A stretch of 5,820 bases of DNA from Anaerolineales bacterium (GTDB lineage: Bacteria; Chloroflexota; Anaerolineae; Anaerolineales; Villigracilaceae): positions 1 through 5,820 of the forward strand of contig WGAD01000273.1 in assembly GCA_015489255.1 (NCBI GenBank), in the 5' to 3' direction. Both the position numbers and the translations under genes were made by a program. The stretch's first letter is position 1. Each line of letters opens with the position of its first letter. This document shows positions 1-5,820 of this stretch, piece by piece. The notes under the pieces were generated by a model. That model was not told the origin of the DNA, did not search any database, and was given only the letters and a program-made list of their open reading frames with translations.

Positions 1-146
1 ACGACGATCTCGCCCTGGAACAGCTGATCAATCGAGGCCGCCTGAGAGCTGGACGAGGCGGGCAAAATATCCAGGGCATCGATGCCGAAGTAGGTCGCCA
101 GCGCCACAAGGACGACCAGCATGCCTACAATGAGAAAATGGATCAT
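1..146 (-). CDS. coxB: Probable cytochrome c oxidase subunit II, N-terminal fragment
   Basis: Only the first 48 codons are in the window; the gene runs off the left edge. The start is MIHFLIVGMLVVLVALATYF, a hydrophobic helix (residues about 3-20) that would be the first membrane anchor. A short alanine/serine-rich stretch follows, then SIDQLFQGEIV, where a second membrane helix would be expected to begin. This opening resembles, from memory, cytochrome c oxidase subunit II of Chloroflexota, the subunit that takes electrons from cytochrome c through its CuA centre. The CuA ligands would lie outside the window, so the identification rests on the N-terminus alone. The start is supported by AGGAGA seven bases upstream and by a one-base overlap (TGATG) with the preceding gene, so the two are translationally linked. 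It could be another small-anchor membrane protein. Confidence 0.6.
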   Translation of the reverse strand, partial: MIHFLIVGMLVVLVALATYFGIDALDILPASSSSQAASIDQLFQGEIV

Positions 147-535
147 CACAGATTCTCCTGTCCGTTGGGAAAATTCTTCCAGGGCGCATCCAGCCAGGTT
201 TCCAGCTTGCTGGCCGAAAGCCGCCGCCGGTCGTACACAATGACGTGATCGGGCTGCTGCAAGGAGAGCAGCACAACCTTCATCGCCTGGCGTTCCTCCT
301 GAATGAATCTTTGCAGGAGGTCGGCGCGCCGACATTCGTCATCGTCGTAATCCAGGATGACCATGTCTGGGGCTGTATCGGCCAGGGCAGCCAACCCCTC
401 ATCCAGGCGCGAAAAGACGCCCACCACTTCGGCCCGGCCAGCCCATTGAGGGCCGTACCATGCCAGCAGCCCGTCACGAAAGAGCGGGTTGGGCGAAATC
501 AGCAGAATGCGGTATTTGCGGCCTGTAGCAGTCAT
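146..535 (-). CDS. Degenerate receiver-like protein at head of oxidase operon
   Basis: A 129-residue cytoplasmic protein with no membrane segment. Residues 8-23 (RILLISPNPLFRDGLL) align without gaps to the start of the neighbouring response regulator's receiver domain, but the acidic Mg2+-binding pair DD is replaced by S14-P15. The aspartate in MVILD (D62) sits where the phosphoacceptor would be, and S91 in VVLLS matches the conserved Thr/Ser. The conserved lysine after strand 5 is replaced by D102. Only 11 residues separate S91 from D102, against 22 in the neighbour, so helix 4 appears to be missing. It is therefore probably a pseudo-receiver that is not phosphorylated normally and acts through protein contacts. 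There is no output domain. It overlaps the downstream coxB by one base. The ATG at 535 is the first possible start, since an in-frame stop lies four codons upstream. Its exact role is unknown. Confidence 0.8.
   Translation of the reverse strand: MTATGRKYRILLISPNPLFRDGLLAWYGPQWAGRAEVVGVFSRLDEGLAALADTAPDMVILDYDDDECRRADLLQRFIQEERQAMKVVLLSLQQPDHVIVYDRRRLSASKLETWLDAPWKNFPNGQENL
154..159 (-). promoter_or_regulatory. Shine-Dalgarno of the probable coxB
   Basis: AGGAGA on the minus strand, seven bases before the ATG at 146. It lies inside the 3' end of the receiver-like gene and fixes the start of the oxidase gene. Confidence 0.65.
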
Positions 536-543
536 CCGCTTGA

Positions 544-572
544 ATTATGCCAAATAAACTAATGTTTCTCTA
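544..572 (-). promoter_or_regulatory. Candidate promoter of receiver-like/cox operon
   Basis: On the minus strand, -35 TAGAGA (567-572), 17 bp spacer, -10 CATAAT (544-549). The -35 matches TTGACA at 4 of 6 positions and the -10 matches TATAAT at 5 of 6. The same TAGAGA and the same 17 bp spacer occur in the promoter before bcp, which strengthens the call. Only eight bases separate the -10 from the ATG at 535 and no good Shine-Dalgarno is present, so the transcript would be leaderless or nearly so. Confidence 0.45.
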
Positions 573-578
573 ATTTTT

Positions 579-622
579 CGGGTGTTAAATCCCCCACCCG
601 TGCGGGTGATGTTTTATCACCC
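579..622. repeat. Cluster of CGGGTG/CACCCG inverted repeats, candidate operator
   Basis: On the plus strand: CGGGTG (579-584), CACCCG (595-600), CGGGTG (603-608) and ATCACCC (616-622). The units at 595-608 form a dyad with a 2 bp centre. GGGTGAT (604-610) and ATCACCC (616-622) form a seven-pair stem with a 5-base loop. CGGGTG (579-584) can instead pair with 595-600 around a 10-base loop. The two CGGGTG copies are exactly 24 bp apart. The cluster lies just upstream of the -35 of the receiver-like/cox promoter, where an activator would bind, and its far end overlaps the stop codon of the response regulator. No T-run follows any stem on the minus strand, so it is not a normal intrinsic terminator. 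Binding by the adjacent NarL-type regulator is inference. Confidence 0.5.
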
Positions 623-1258
623 TTTGGGCGGCAAAATCCCCAGGCGTTCCGCTTTGGTCACAGCGGTGCGGCGATCGCTGACCCCCAATTTTTCGAAAAT
701 ATGCCGCACATGGGTTTTGACGGTGTTCGTTGAAATAAACAAGGCGGCGGCGATCTCCGCTGTGGTTTGTCCGCGCTGAATGGCGCGCAAGATCTGCCAT
801 TCCCGTTCGCTGAGGCCGCCCCAACCTTGCGCGGCGTTTTGCCGCAGGGCGTTGAAGGCGGTGCGCATCATCTCCGGAGAAAGCACGGCCTGCTCTGACA
901 AAACCGCCTGAATGGTCTTCAGCAGGTCTTCCGGTGTCACATTTTTGAGCAGATAGGCATCTGCGCCGGCGCGGATGGCACAAACCAGGTCTTCATCCGC
1001 CTGGGATACCGTCAGGATAATAATTCCGCCCCGATAGCCGCCTTGCCGCAGCAAAGCAACTGCGCCGCAGCCGTCCAACACCGGCATGTGGATGTCGAGC
1101 AGGATGCAATCGGGCTGCAAGCGTTGCGCCAGCAAAACGGCTTCATGGCCGTTTTCGGCTTCTCCGACGACCTCCGTTTCCGGCATGTCTTCCAGCAGAC
1201 CGCGCAAGCCGCGCCGAAAGAGGAGGTGGTCATCGGCCAGCAAGAGGCGGATCGTCAT
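617..1258 (-). CDS. NarL/FixJ-family (LuxR-type) response regulator
   Basis: A 213-residue two-component response regulator. Residues 1-120 form a complete receiver: acidic pair D9-D10, phosphoacceptor D55 in CILLDIHMP, T83 in IILTVS and K105 in AYLLK. After a linker, residues 148-210 form a LuxR-type helix-turn-helix that starts at LSEREWQIL and carries the recognition region STNTVKTHVRHIFEKLGV (176-193). Length and order are standard for the family, whose members are phosphorylated by HisKA_3 kinases and bind DNA as dimers. The ATG at 1258 overlaps the kinase stop by four bases (ATGA) and has AGGAGG seven bases upstream. An open frame continues upstream to 1414 but is antisense-frame noise within the kinase gene. 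It is translationally coupled to its likely cognate kinase. A possible target is the repeat cluster just past its stop codon. The specific regulon is not known. Confidence 0.95.
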   Translation of the reverse strand: MTIRLLLADDHLLFRRGLRGLLEDMPETEVVGEAENGHEAVLLAQRLQPDCILLDIHMPVLDGCGAVALLRQGGYRGGIIILTVSQADEDLVCAIRAGADAYLLKNVTPEDLLKTIQAVLSEQAVLSPEMMRTAFNALRQNAAQGWGGLSEREWQILRAIQRGQTTAEIAAALFISTNTVKTHVRHIFEKLGVSDRRTAVTKAERLGILPPKG

Positions 1259-2721
1259 GCCAGGCCCTCCTCGGGAAAAGGGATGAATAGACGCACGGTT
1301 AGCCCCTGCCCCGGCACGCTTTCCAGTTTCAGGTCGCCGCCCAGCGATTCGGCCCGCTCTTGCATGCCCAGCAGGCCGTAACGGCCAGGAGGCGGCTCTT
1401 TGGGACAGGCACACCCCGGGCCATCGTCGCGGATCAGCAGTAGCCAGCCGCCATTTTCTTCTCTCAGCGTGAGAAAAACCTCTTTTGCCTGGGCATGGCG
1501 ACGCGCGTTGAGGACGGCCTCTTGAACGATGCGTTGCAGGTGCGGGGTCATCCAGCGGGGGATATCTTTTTGTGAGTTTGTGGTGAGTATTATTTGTATG
1601 TCTTTTTGGCTATGCGAAAAATTTTCCAGCCAAGCGATGAAAGGCCCCGGCTCCGAAGCCGCCCGCAGCGCTTCCATCTCCTGTCGCAAGCCACGGTTGG
1701 CTGCATCCAGCGCGGCCAGCACCTGTTCAATTGCCGTTTCAACGCGCGCGGTTTCGCCTCGCGCGAGCAAGCGCTGAATACGAACGGCCTCCATCTGCAA
1801 GAAGGCCAGCGTCTGCGCCAGGCCGTCGTGAATTTCGCGCGCCAGGCGCCGCCGTTCGGCTGCCGCCGCCGCAGCGGCACAGGACGCCCAGTCCCGTTCT
1901 CCTCGCAGCCAAAGCCCCAGGGTTTGCGCCAGGGCTGCTGCCAGTTGCCGCCAGGCTTCGCCAGGCGCCGCCTCCCCCGATACCACCAGGGCTAAGACGC
2001 TATCTTCCGAGGCGCGGAAAGCGCACAGCCAGCCATCCGTCAGCGACTCGCAAACAGGTTGGTTCCTCCCGCTCCGCTCACGCAGCCGTCGCCAAAACAG
2101 GGGTGAATCGGGGAAGGTTTGCCGGCTGGCCGCCCGGGTGCGCCATAGGCGGCTACTTTCCGCCGACCAATTGTCCACATAGAGGGCCGCCTGGGCGCAC
2201 CCTAACGCACGCGCGCCAGCATTGAGCAGGGCTGTCAGGAGCGGTTCGCGCTGCACCGGAAAGGCGGGCGATTCGGCCTGCCGTCGCCGCCAGGTTTCCA
2301 ATGCCTGCCAAGTATCCCGTTGCAGGGTTTGCAGGTGCGCTATTATTTCCGGCAGGGGGTGGGTTTCTGCCGCCAAAAAGAAATTGACCACCCCCAGGCG
2401 CAAGCCCTCTTTTTCCAAAGGCAGGCACCAAAGGTTGGGGCTGGCGTCCAGCGAACCGATCAACTGGCACCCTTCGCCGCCGTGCAGGGTTGTACACACG
2501 CGGCATTGCAGGCGCACCGCTGGCAGCGTCATCTGTTCTGAGGCCAAAGGCGCCTCCCCCAGCCTCAGCGGCGGCAAAAAAGGCCGCCATTCGGCCAGCG
2601 GCACAAAGGTTGCGGCCTCCGCTTTCAGCAAAAGGCTGCCCGCCCGCATCAGAGAAAGCACGATCTCGCGAGGGGTCGTTGCCGCCAGCAGATCCCGCAG
2701 CCAGTCTTCAGTCCAGCTCAT
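1255..2721 (-). CDS. Soluble GAF-domain HisKA_3 sensor histidine kinase
   Basis: A 488-residue kinase with no membrane segment, so it probably senses a cytoplasmic signal. Residues about 10-140 look like a GAF-type sensor with cysteines C73, C76, C85 and C99, spaced CxxC-x8-C-x13-C. Residues about 155-275 look like a second, weaker GAF-like domain. An alanine-rich stretch leads into the HisKA_3 dimerisation domain, with phosphoacceptor H298 in AREIHDGLAQ. The ATPase domain follows, with N box QEAVLNARRHA (N405), G1 box DDGPG (432-436) and G2-type GRYGLLGMQERAESLGG (446-462). It would autophosphorylate on H298 and pass phosphate to the regulator encoded immediately after, which it overlaps by four bases. 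The ATG at 2721 overlaps the end of bcp by 14 bases. Its Shine-Dalgarno is weak, so translation may depend on coupling. The frame is open further upstream, but that part lies within bcp and lacks domain-like sequence. Confidence 0.92.
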   Translation of the reverse strand: MSWTEDWLRDLLAATTPREIVLSLMRAGSLLLKAEAATFVPLAEWRPFLPPLRLGEAPLASEQMTLPAVRLQCRVCTTLHGGEGCQLIGSLDASPNLWCLPLEKEGLRLGVVNFFLAAETHPLPEIIAHLQTLQRDTWQALETWRRRQAESPAFPVQREPLLTALLNAGARALGCAQAALYVDNWSAESSRLWRTRAASRQTFPDSPLFWRRLRERSGRNQPVCESLTDGWLCAFRASEDSVLALVVSGEAAPGEAWRQLAAALAQTLGLWLRGERDWASCAAAAAAAERRRLAREIHDGLAQTLAFLQMEAVRIQRLLARGETARVETAIEQVLAALDAANRGLRQEMEALRAASEPGPFIAWLENFSHSQKDIQIILTTNSQKDIPRWMTPHLQRIVQEAVLNARRHAQAKEVFLTLREENGGWLLLIRDDGPGCACPKEPPPGRYGLLGMQERAESLGGDLKLESVPGQGLTVRLFIPFPEEGLA

Positions 2722-3178
2722 CCAGCACCGCAAGTACCTGGGCGCTGTGTTTCGCCGGGCGCACTTTTTTAAAGACCTTGCGAATAATTCCGTCCGGCCC
2801 GATGAGGAAAGTCGTGCGATGCACGCCCTCATATTCGCGCCCCATGAACTTCTTCGGCCCCCAGACGCCATACAATTCGCATACCTGGTGCCCCTCGTCT
2901 GCAAGCAGCGGGAAGGGAAGGTTGTGTTTGGCTTTAAAGCGGGCGTGCGAAGCTGGAGAATCCGGGCTGACGCCCAGGATCACCACCCCGGCCTCCTGGT
3001 AGGCGCTGTAGTCATCGCGGAAGTTGCAGGCTTCGGTGGTGCAGCCGGGCGTATTGTCTTTGGGGTAAAAATATAGCAGCACATATTTGCCACGGTAATC
3101 GCTCAAGCGATGTACGATATCTTTTTCATCCGGCAAGGCGAATTCCGGGGCTGGCGTTCCTTCTTCGGGGATAGGCAT
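2708..3178 (-). CDS. bcp: Thioredoxin-dependent thiol peroxidase (Bcp/PrxQ peroxiredoxin)
   Basis: A 156-residue peroxiredoxin that reduces hydrogen peroxide and organic hydroperoxides in the cytoplasm, using thioredoxin as the usual reductant. The hallmark active site is FYPKDNTPGCTTEACNFRD: C46 is the peroxidatic cysteine and C51, five residues on, matches the resolving cysteine position of the atypical two-cysteine Bcp/PrxQ subfamily. The conserved YGVWGPKK (103-110) and the arginine in HRTTFLI (R121) are present. A third cysteine, C100, precedes YGVW. Length is normal and there is no signal peptide. The ATG at 3178 has AGGAGG six bases upstream (3185-3190) and a good promoter about 40 bases upstream. 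Its 3' end overlaps the sensor kinase gene by 14 bases, so peroxidase, kinase and regulator probably form one operon. Confidence 0.96.
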   Translation of the reverse strand: MPIPEEGTPAPEFALPDEKDIVHRLSDYRGKYVLLYFYPKDNTPGCTTEACNFRDDYSAYQEAGVVILGVSPDSPASHARFKAKHNLPFPLLADEGHQVCELYGVWGPKKFMGREYEGVHRTTFLIGPDGIIRKVFKKVRPAKHSAQVLAVLDELD

Positions 3179-3215
3179 CAGGTTCCTCCTCGTTCAATCT
3201 GAGTTGATGTATCCA

Positions 3216-3244
3216 ATTATACCGTCAGCGTCATGCGGTCTCTA
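3216..3244 (-). promoter_or_regulatory. Promoter of bcp-kinase-regulator operon
   Basis: On the minus strand, -35 TAGAGA (3239-3244), 17 bp spacer, and a perfect -10 TATAAT (3216-3221). The -35 starts just after the gltX stop codon (3247-3249). The predicted leader is about 30 bases and contains AGGAGG at 3185-3190, six bases before the bcp ATG. The same hexamer and spacing recur at 544-572. No intrinsic terminator for gltX is visible in this gap, so some readthrough from gltX is possible. Confidence 0.65.
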
Positions 3245-3246
3245 GA

Positions 3247-4737
3247 TCAGTTTTCCATGGCAGCCAGGATTTCTATCGCCCGGTCCAGGCGCTGCAACAC
3301 GGTCTCGCGCCCGAGAATGACCATGGTATCGAAAATCGGCGGGCTGACGGGCCTCCCGGTGACCGCCTCGCGCAGCAAGGCGAAGAGATCGCCGGCTTTG
3401 ACGTTCATCTCCGCGGCCAGCGCGCGCACCGGCGCTTCGCCGGTTTCTTGCGACAGGTCGGGCCATTCATCAATCATCGCCCGCAGGCGGCGCGCCGCTG
3501 CCAACGCCTGCGCGGGCGTCAACCGCTTGCCCAACAGCCGTTGGGGATCCGGTTCGGCGCGGTCTTCGAAGAAAAAGCCGGCCACCTCAGGCGCGTCGCT
3601 GAGCGTTTTCAGCCGCGGCTGCAAGATGGGCATGATCTGGCGCAGTTTCTCATCGTCCACCTGGTAGCCCGCCCGCTCGAAGAAGGGGCGCACGCGCCGC
3701 ATCAAATCGTCCAGCGGCAGGGCACGGATGTGCAATCCGTTGAAATGATCGAACTTGGAAAAATTGATGGCCGCCGGCGCGGGGTTCAGTTTACGAATGC
3801 TGAACTTTTGCACCAAATCGTCCAGGGTAAAGAATTCCGTGCGATCGTCGTAGCTCCAGCCCATCAACGCAATCCAGTTGATGGTGGCTTCCGGCAGATA
3901 CCCCATCGCTTCCAGGTCGGTGATAAAAATGGAGCGGCCATCCTTCATCAGGTTTGCGGCTTCGCGTTTGCTCATCTTCCCTTTGCCGCTGGGTTTAAGA
4001 AACACGGAAAGGTGCACCCATTCCGGCTGTTCCCAGCCAAAAGCCTGGTAGATGTGCACATGCAAAGGGAAGGTCGGCAGCCATTCGGAGCCGCGCAAAA
4101 CGTGTGTGATCTCCATCAGGTGGTCGTCCACCATCGAGGCCAGGTGATAGAGCGCCAAACCATCCGATTTGACCAGGATAGAATCGTCCAGGTTGGCGTT
4201 GTCGTAAACGATCTCGCCCCGCAGGGCGTCGCGGCAGACCACCTGTCCTTCTCGCGGCATCTTGAAGCGGATGACGTGCCGCTCCCCGGCTTCAACCCGC
4301 GCACGGGCTTCAGCGGGAGGAATGTTGCGGCAATGACCATCGTAGCGGATGGACTCCTTGCGCCGTTTTTGTTCTTCTCGCACTTTTTGCAAGCGTTCCG
4401 CGGAACAAAAACAGGGGTAGGCATGGCCGCGCTCCACCAGTTCCCAGGCGTAGCGCTGGTAGATTTCCTTGCGTTCCGATTGGCGGTAAGGGCCATACGG
4501 GCCGCCAATATCCGGGCCTTCGTCCCATTCCAGCCCCAGCCAGCGCAAAGCGCGCACGAACTCCGCCTCGGCTTCCGGTTGGTAGCGTTTGCGGTCGGTA
4601 TCTTCAATGCGCAAGATGAACTGGCCGCCGGTGGCGCGCGCCAGCAAATAGTCGTAAAGGGCTGTGCGTGCGCCGCCCAAATGCAGGCGGCCAGTGGGAG
4701 AGGGTGCAAAACGCACCCGAGCAGGCTTGGAATTCAC
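3247..4737 (-). CDS. gltX: Glutamyl-tRNA synthetase
   Basis: A 496-residue class I aminoacyl-tRNA synthetase that charges tRNA(Glu) with glutamate using ATP; it may also charge tRNA(Gln) in species lacking GlnRS. The N-terminal Rossmann domain has RFAPSPTGRLHLGGARTAL (9-27), with the HIGH-type motif as HLGG (19-22). The KMSKR loop is intact (254-258, in SGKGKMSKREA). A zinc-site-like C109-x-C111 and a later C136 in YDGHCRN match the known GluRS zinc region, but the residue two after C136 is Asn, where I recall E. coli having a His ligand. The region from about residue 340 is the helical anticodon-binding part. Length is typical. The start is a GTG at 4737, preceded by a strong GGAGGT. It follows rodA by 19 bases and is probably co-transcribed with it. 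Confidence 0.97.
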   Translation of the reverse strand: MNSKPARVRFAPSPTGRLHLGGARTALYDYLLARATGGQFILRIEDTDRKRYQPEAEAEFVRALRWLGLEWDEGPDIGGPYGPYRQSERKEIYQRYAWELVERGHAYPCFCSAERLQKVREEQKRRKESIRYDGHCRNIPPAEARARVEAGERHVIRFKMPREGQVVCRDALRGEIVYDNANLDDSILVKSDGLALYHLASMVDDHLMEITHVLRGSEWLPTFPLHVHIYQAFGWEQPEWVHLSVFLKPSGKGKMSKREAANLMKDGRSIFITDLEAMGYLPEATINWIALMGWSYDDRTEFFTLDDLVQKFSIRKLNPAPAAINFSKFDHFNGLHIRALPLDDLMRRVRPFFERAGYQVDDEKLRQIMPILQPRLKTLSDAPEVAGFFFEDRAEPDPQRLLGKRLTPAQALAAARRLRAMIDEWPDLSQETGEAPVRALAAEMNVKAGDLFALLREAVTGRPVSPPIFDTMVILGRETVLQRLDRAIEILAAMEN

Positions 4738-4741
4738 AATT

Positions 4742-4747
4742 ACCTCC
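4742..4747 (-). promoter_or_regulatory. Shine-Dalgarno deciding the GTG start of gltX
   Basis: GGAGGT on the minus strand, four bases before GTG at 4737. No in-frame ATG is near, and the conserved RFAPSPTG block begins only nine codons later, so GTG is the only sensible start. The 19 bp gap to the rodA stop holds nothing else. Confidence 0.8.
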
Positions 4748-4756
4748 GAAAAAATA

Positions 4757-5820
4757 TCAAAAATCCAGCACCTGGTGGTGGAGCGCGACGCTTTCCACCA
4801 ACCCGATGCCCAACATCAGAGAGAGCAAACCGCTGCCGCCGTAGCTGATAAACGGCAGCGGCAACCCGGTCACCGGAATCAGGTTCAGGTTCACGGCCAC
4901 ATTCACCGCCCCCTGAAAGAAGAGCAAGACCGCCACCCCGTAGGCAATCAGGGCGCCGGACAGGTCGCGAGCCTGGCGAGCAATGCGCAGGCAGCGCCAG
5001 ATGATGAAGCCGATCAGTAGCAACACGCTGACAGCGCCGACAAAGCCAAATTCTTCTGAAATGGCCGAGAAAATAAAATCCGTATGCCGCACCTTGAGAA
5101 AACGCAGTTGGGTTTGCGTTCCGGCGCCGTACCCCTTCCCCGTCAACCCGCCGGAGCCAATGGCGATCAGGGCCTGAAGCACGTTATACACCGCCCCATA
5201 ACTGGCGTTGGGGTCGGGAAAGAGAAAGTTGAGCACGCGGGCTTGCTGATAAGGCGCCAGGAAGGGAAACGCCACCACCGACAAGACGATGCCGCCGGAC
5301 CCCATCATGAAGACGTACTTCAGCGGCAAGCCTGCCTGCCACAAAAGGGCAAACCAGATCACGCTCATCACAATCACGTTGCTCAGGTTGGGCTGCAAGA
5401 AGATCCACAAGGCCAGGGAAAACATCCAAAAGAAGCTGCCCGCGATCCAACGCCAATCTTTAGGGCGGTCTTGTGTGACCTCAAAATAACGCGCCAGCAG
5501 CAAGATGACCACGATCTTCGCCAGTTCCGTCGGCTGGATGAAGATTTCGCCCAGTTGCAGCCAGCGGGCGGCGCCGAAGACGGCTTGCGCCCCGAGAAAA
5601 ATGATGAACAACAAGATCAGCATGGTGACGTACATGGGGATGTACATCACCAGCCAGTAGCGATAATCGATCATCGCCACCAGCATGGCGATCGCCAGCC
5701 CGATAGAGGCAAAAATGATCTGGCGTTGAGGCAGCTGCGCCAGGATTTCGTTGCCGGCGATCGCGGAGCGGATCATCACCACGCCGAAAGCGATGGCCAG
5801 GATCATCGCCCCCAGCAGCC
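4757..5820 (-). CDS. rodA: RodA-type SEDS peptidoglycan glycosyltransferase, 5' end outside window
   Basis: A polytopic inner-membrane enzyme that polymerises lipid II into glycan strands during cell elongation, working with a class B penicillin-binding protein not in this window. The frame stays open to the right edge (LLGA before the methionine at 5806), so the true start is beyond it. About ten membrane helices can be picked out. Numbered from that methionine, diagnostic features are GAARWLQLG (78-86), the large loop ending IGSGGLTGKGYGAGTQTQL, and RHTDFIFSAISEEFGFVG (240-257) with D243 at the catalytic aspartate position. The C-terminal PLPFISYGGSG (316-326) is also present. GTQTQL and the KGYG loop fit RodA better than FtsW. 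The usual QPDLG segment reads QPNLS here (138-142). The downstream gltX is 19 bases away, which suggests one transcript. Confidence 0.93.
   Translation of the reverse strand, partial: LLGAMILAIAFGVVMIRSAIAGNEILAQLPQRQIIFASIGLAIAMLVAMIDYRYWLVMYIPMYVTMLILLFIIFLGAQAVFGAARWLQLGEIFIQPTELAKIVVILLLARYFEVTQDRPKDWRWIAGSFFWMFSLALWIFLQPNLSNVIVMSVIWFALLWQAGLPLKYVFMMGSGGIVLSVVAFPFLAPYQQARVLNFLFPDPNASYGAVYNVLQALIAIGSGGLTGKGYGAGTQTQLRFLKVRHTDFIFSAISEEFGFVGAVSVLLLIGFIIWRCLRIARQARDLSGALIAYGVAVLLFFQGAVNVAVNLNLIPVTGLPLPFISYGGSGLLSLMLGIGLVESVALHHQVLDF

Noticed and set aside
604..622. Seven-pair stem at the response regulator stop codon, considered as an intrinsic terminator.
   Set aside because: No T-run follows the stem on the minus strand; what follows is GC-rich. 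It is better read as part of the repeat cluster.
1259..1414. N-terminal extension of the response regulator frame.
   Set aside because: The extra 52 residues are Arg/Ala/Gly-rich and overlap the kinase ATPase domain. The receiver begins exactly at the ATG at 1258, which has a strong AGGAGG.
2722..2904. N-terminal extension of the kinase frame into bcp.
   Set aside because: The extra 61 residues are the out-of-frame reading of conserved bcp sequence and look non-protein-like (Arg, Cys and Ser rich). The ATG at 2721 is preferred despite a weak ribosome site.
2222..3076. A 284-codon plus-strand open frame opposite the kinase and bcp genes.
   Set aside because: It is antisense to two genes with clear motifs and runs across their junction; no domain or convincing start signal is visible.
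3179..3246. Possible terminator after gltX.
   Set aside because: Only a four-pair ACCG/CGGT stem without a T-run can be drawn; the gap is better explained by the bcp promoter and leader.
4390..4471. Possible loss of the GluRS zinc site, because the residue two after C136 is Asn instead of His.
   Set aside because: Three cysteines of the region are retained and many GluRS proteins vary or lack this site, so it is noted in the gene entry only.
3448..4848. A 466-codon open frame on the plus strand antisense to gltX.
   Set aside because: It lies opposite an unmistakable GluRS gene, matches no family I recognise, and has the composition expected of a shadow frame in GC-rich DNA.

Overview
The window reads as chromosomal DNA of a Chloroflexota bacterium, probably an Anaerolineae-like lineage. 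This is inferred from the resemblance of the RodA, GluRS and cytochrome oxidase subunit II sequences to that group as I remember them; no search was run. Base composition is moderately GC-rich. All supported genes lie on the minus strand and are tightly packed. I see no tRNA, rRNA, CRISPR array, insertion sequence or phage gene.

In the direction of transcription (high to low coordinates) the layout is as follows. (1) A RodA-type SEDS peptidoglycan polymerase, cut by the right edge (4757-5820). (2) gltX, glutamyl-tRNA synthetase, 19 bp further on, with a GTG start and a strong Shine-Dalgarno (3247-4737). (3) A short gap carrying a good promoter (TAGAGA, 17 bp, TATAAT). (4) A three-gene overlapping unit: a Bcp-type thiol peroxidase (2708-3178), a soluble GAF-containing HisKA_3 histidine kinase (1255-2721) and a NarL/LuxR response regulator (617-1258). 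(5) An intergenic region of about 80 bp with a cluster of CGGGTG/CACCCG inverted repeats and a second promoter that uses the same -35 hexamer and spacing. (6) A small degenerate receiver-like protein (146-535) that overlaps by one base the start of a probable cytochrome c oxidase subunit II (1-146, cut by the left edge).

RodA and GluRS are housekeeping functions (cell wall elongation, translation). The rest looks like a redox/respiration module. A peroxide-detoxifying enzyme is co-transcribed with a cytoplasmic two-component system whose kinase has a cysteine cluster in its N-terminal GAF-like domain. The next operon appears to encode a terminal oxidase, headed by a receiver-like protein lacking the residues needed for phosphorylation. 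The inverted repeats lie just upstream of that operon's -35 element, so the simplest hypothesis is that the adjacent response regulator controls the oxidase operon. That link is inference. The most interesting points are the pseudo-receiver leading the oxidase operon, the cysteine-bearing sensor, and the repeat cluster between them.
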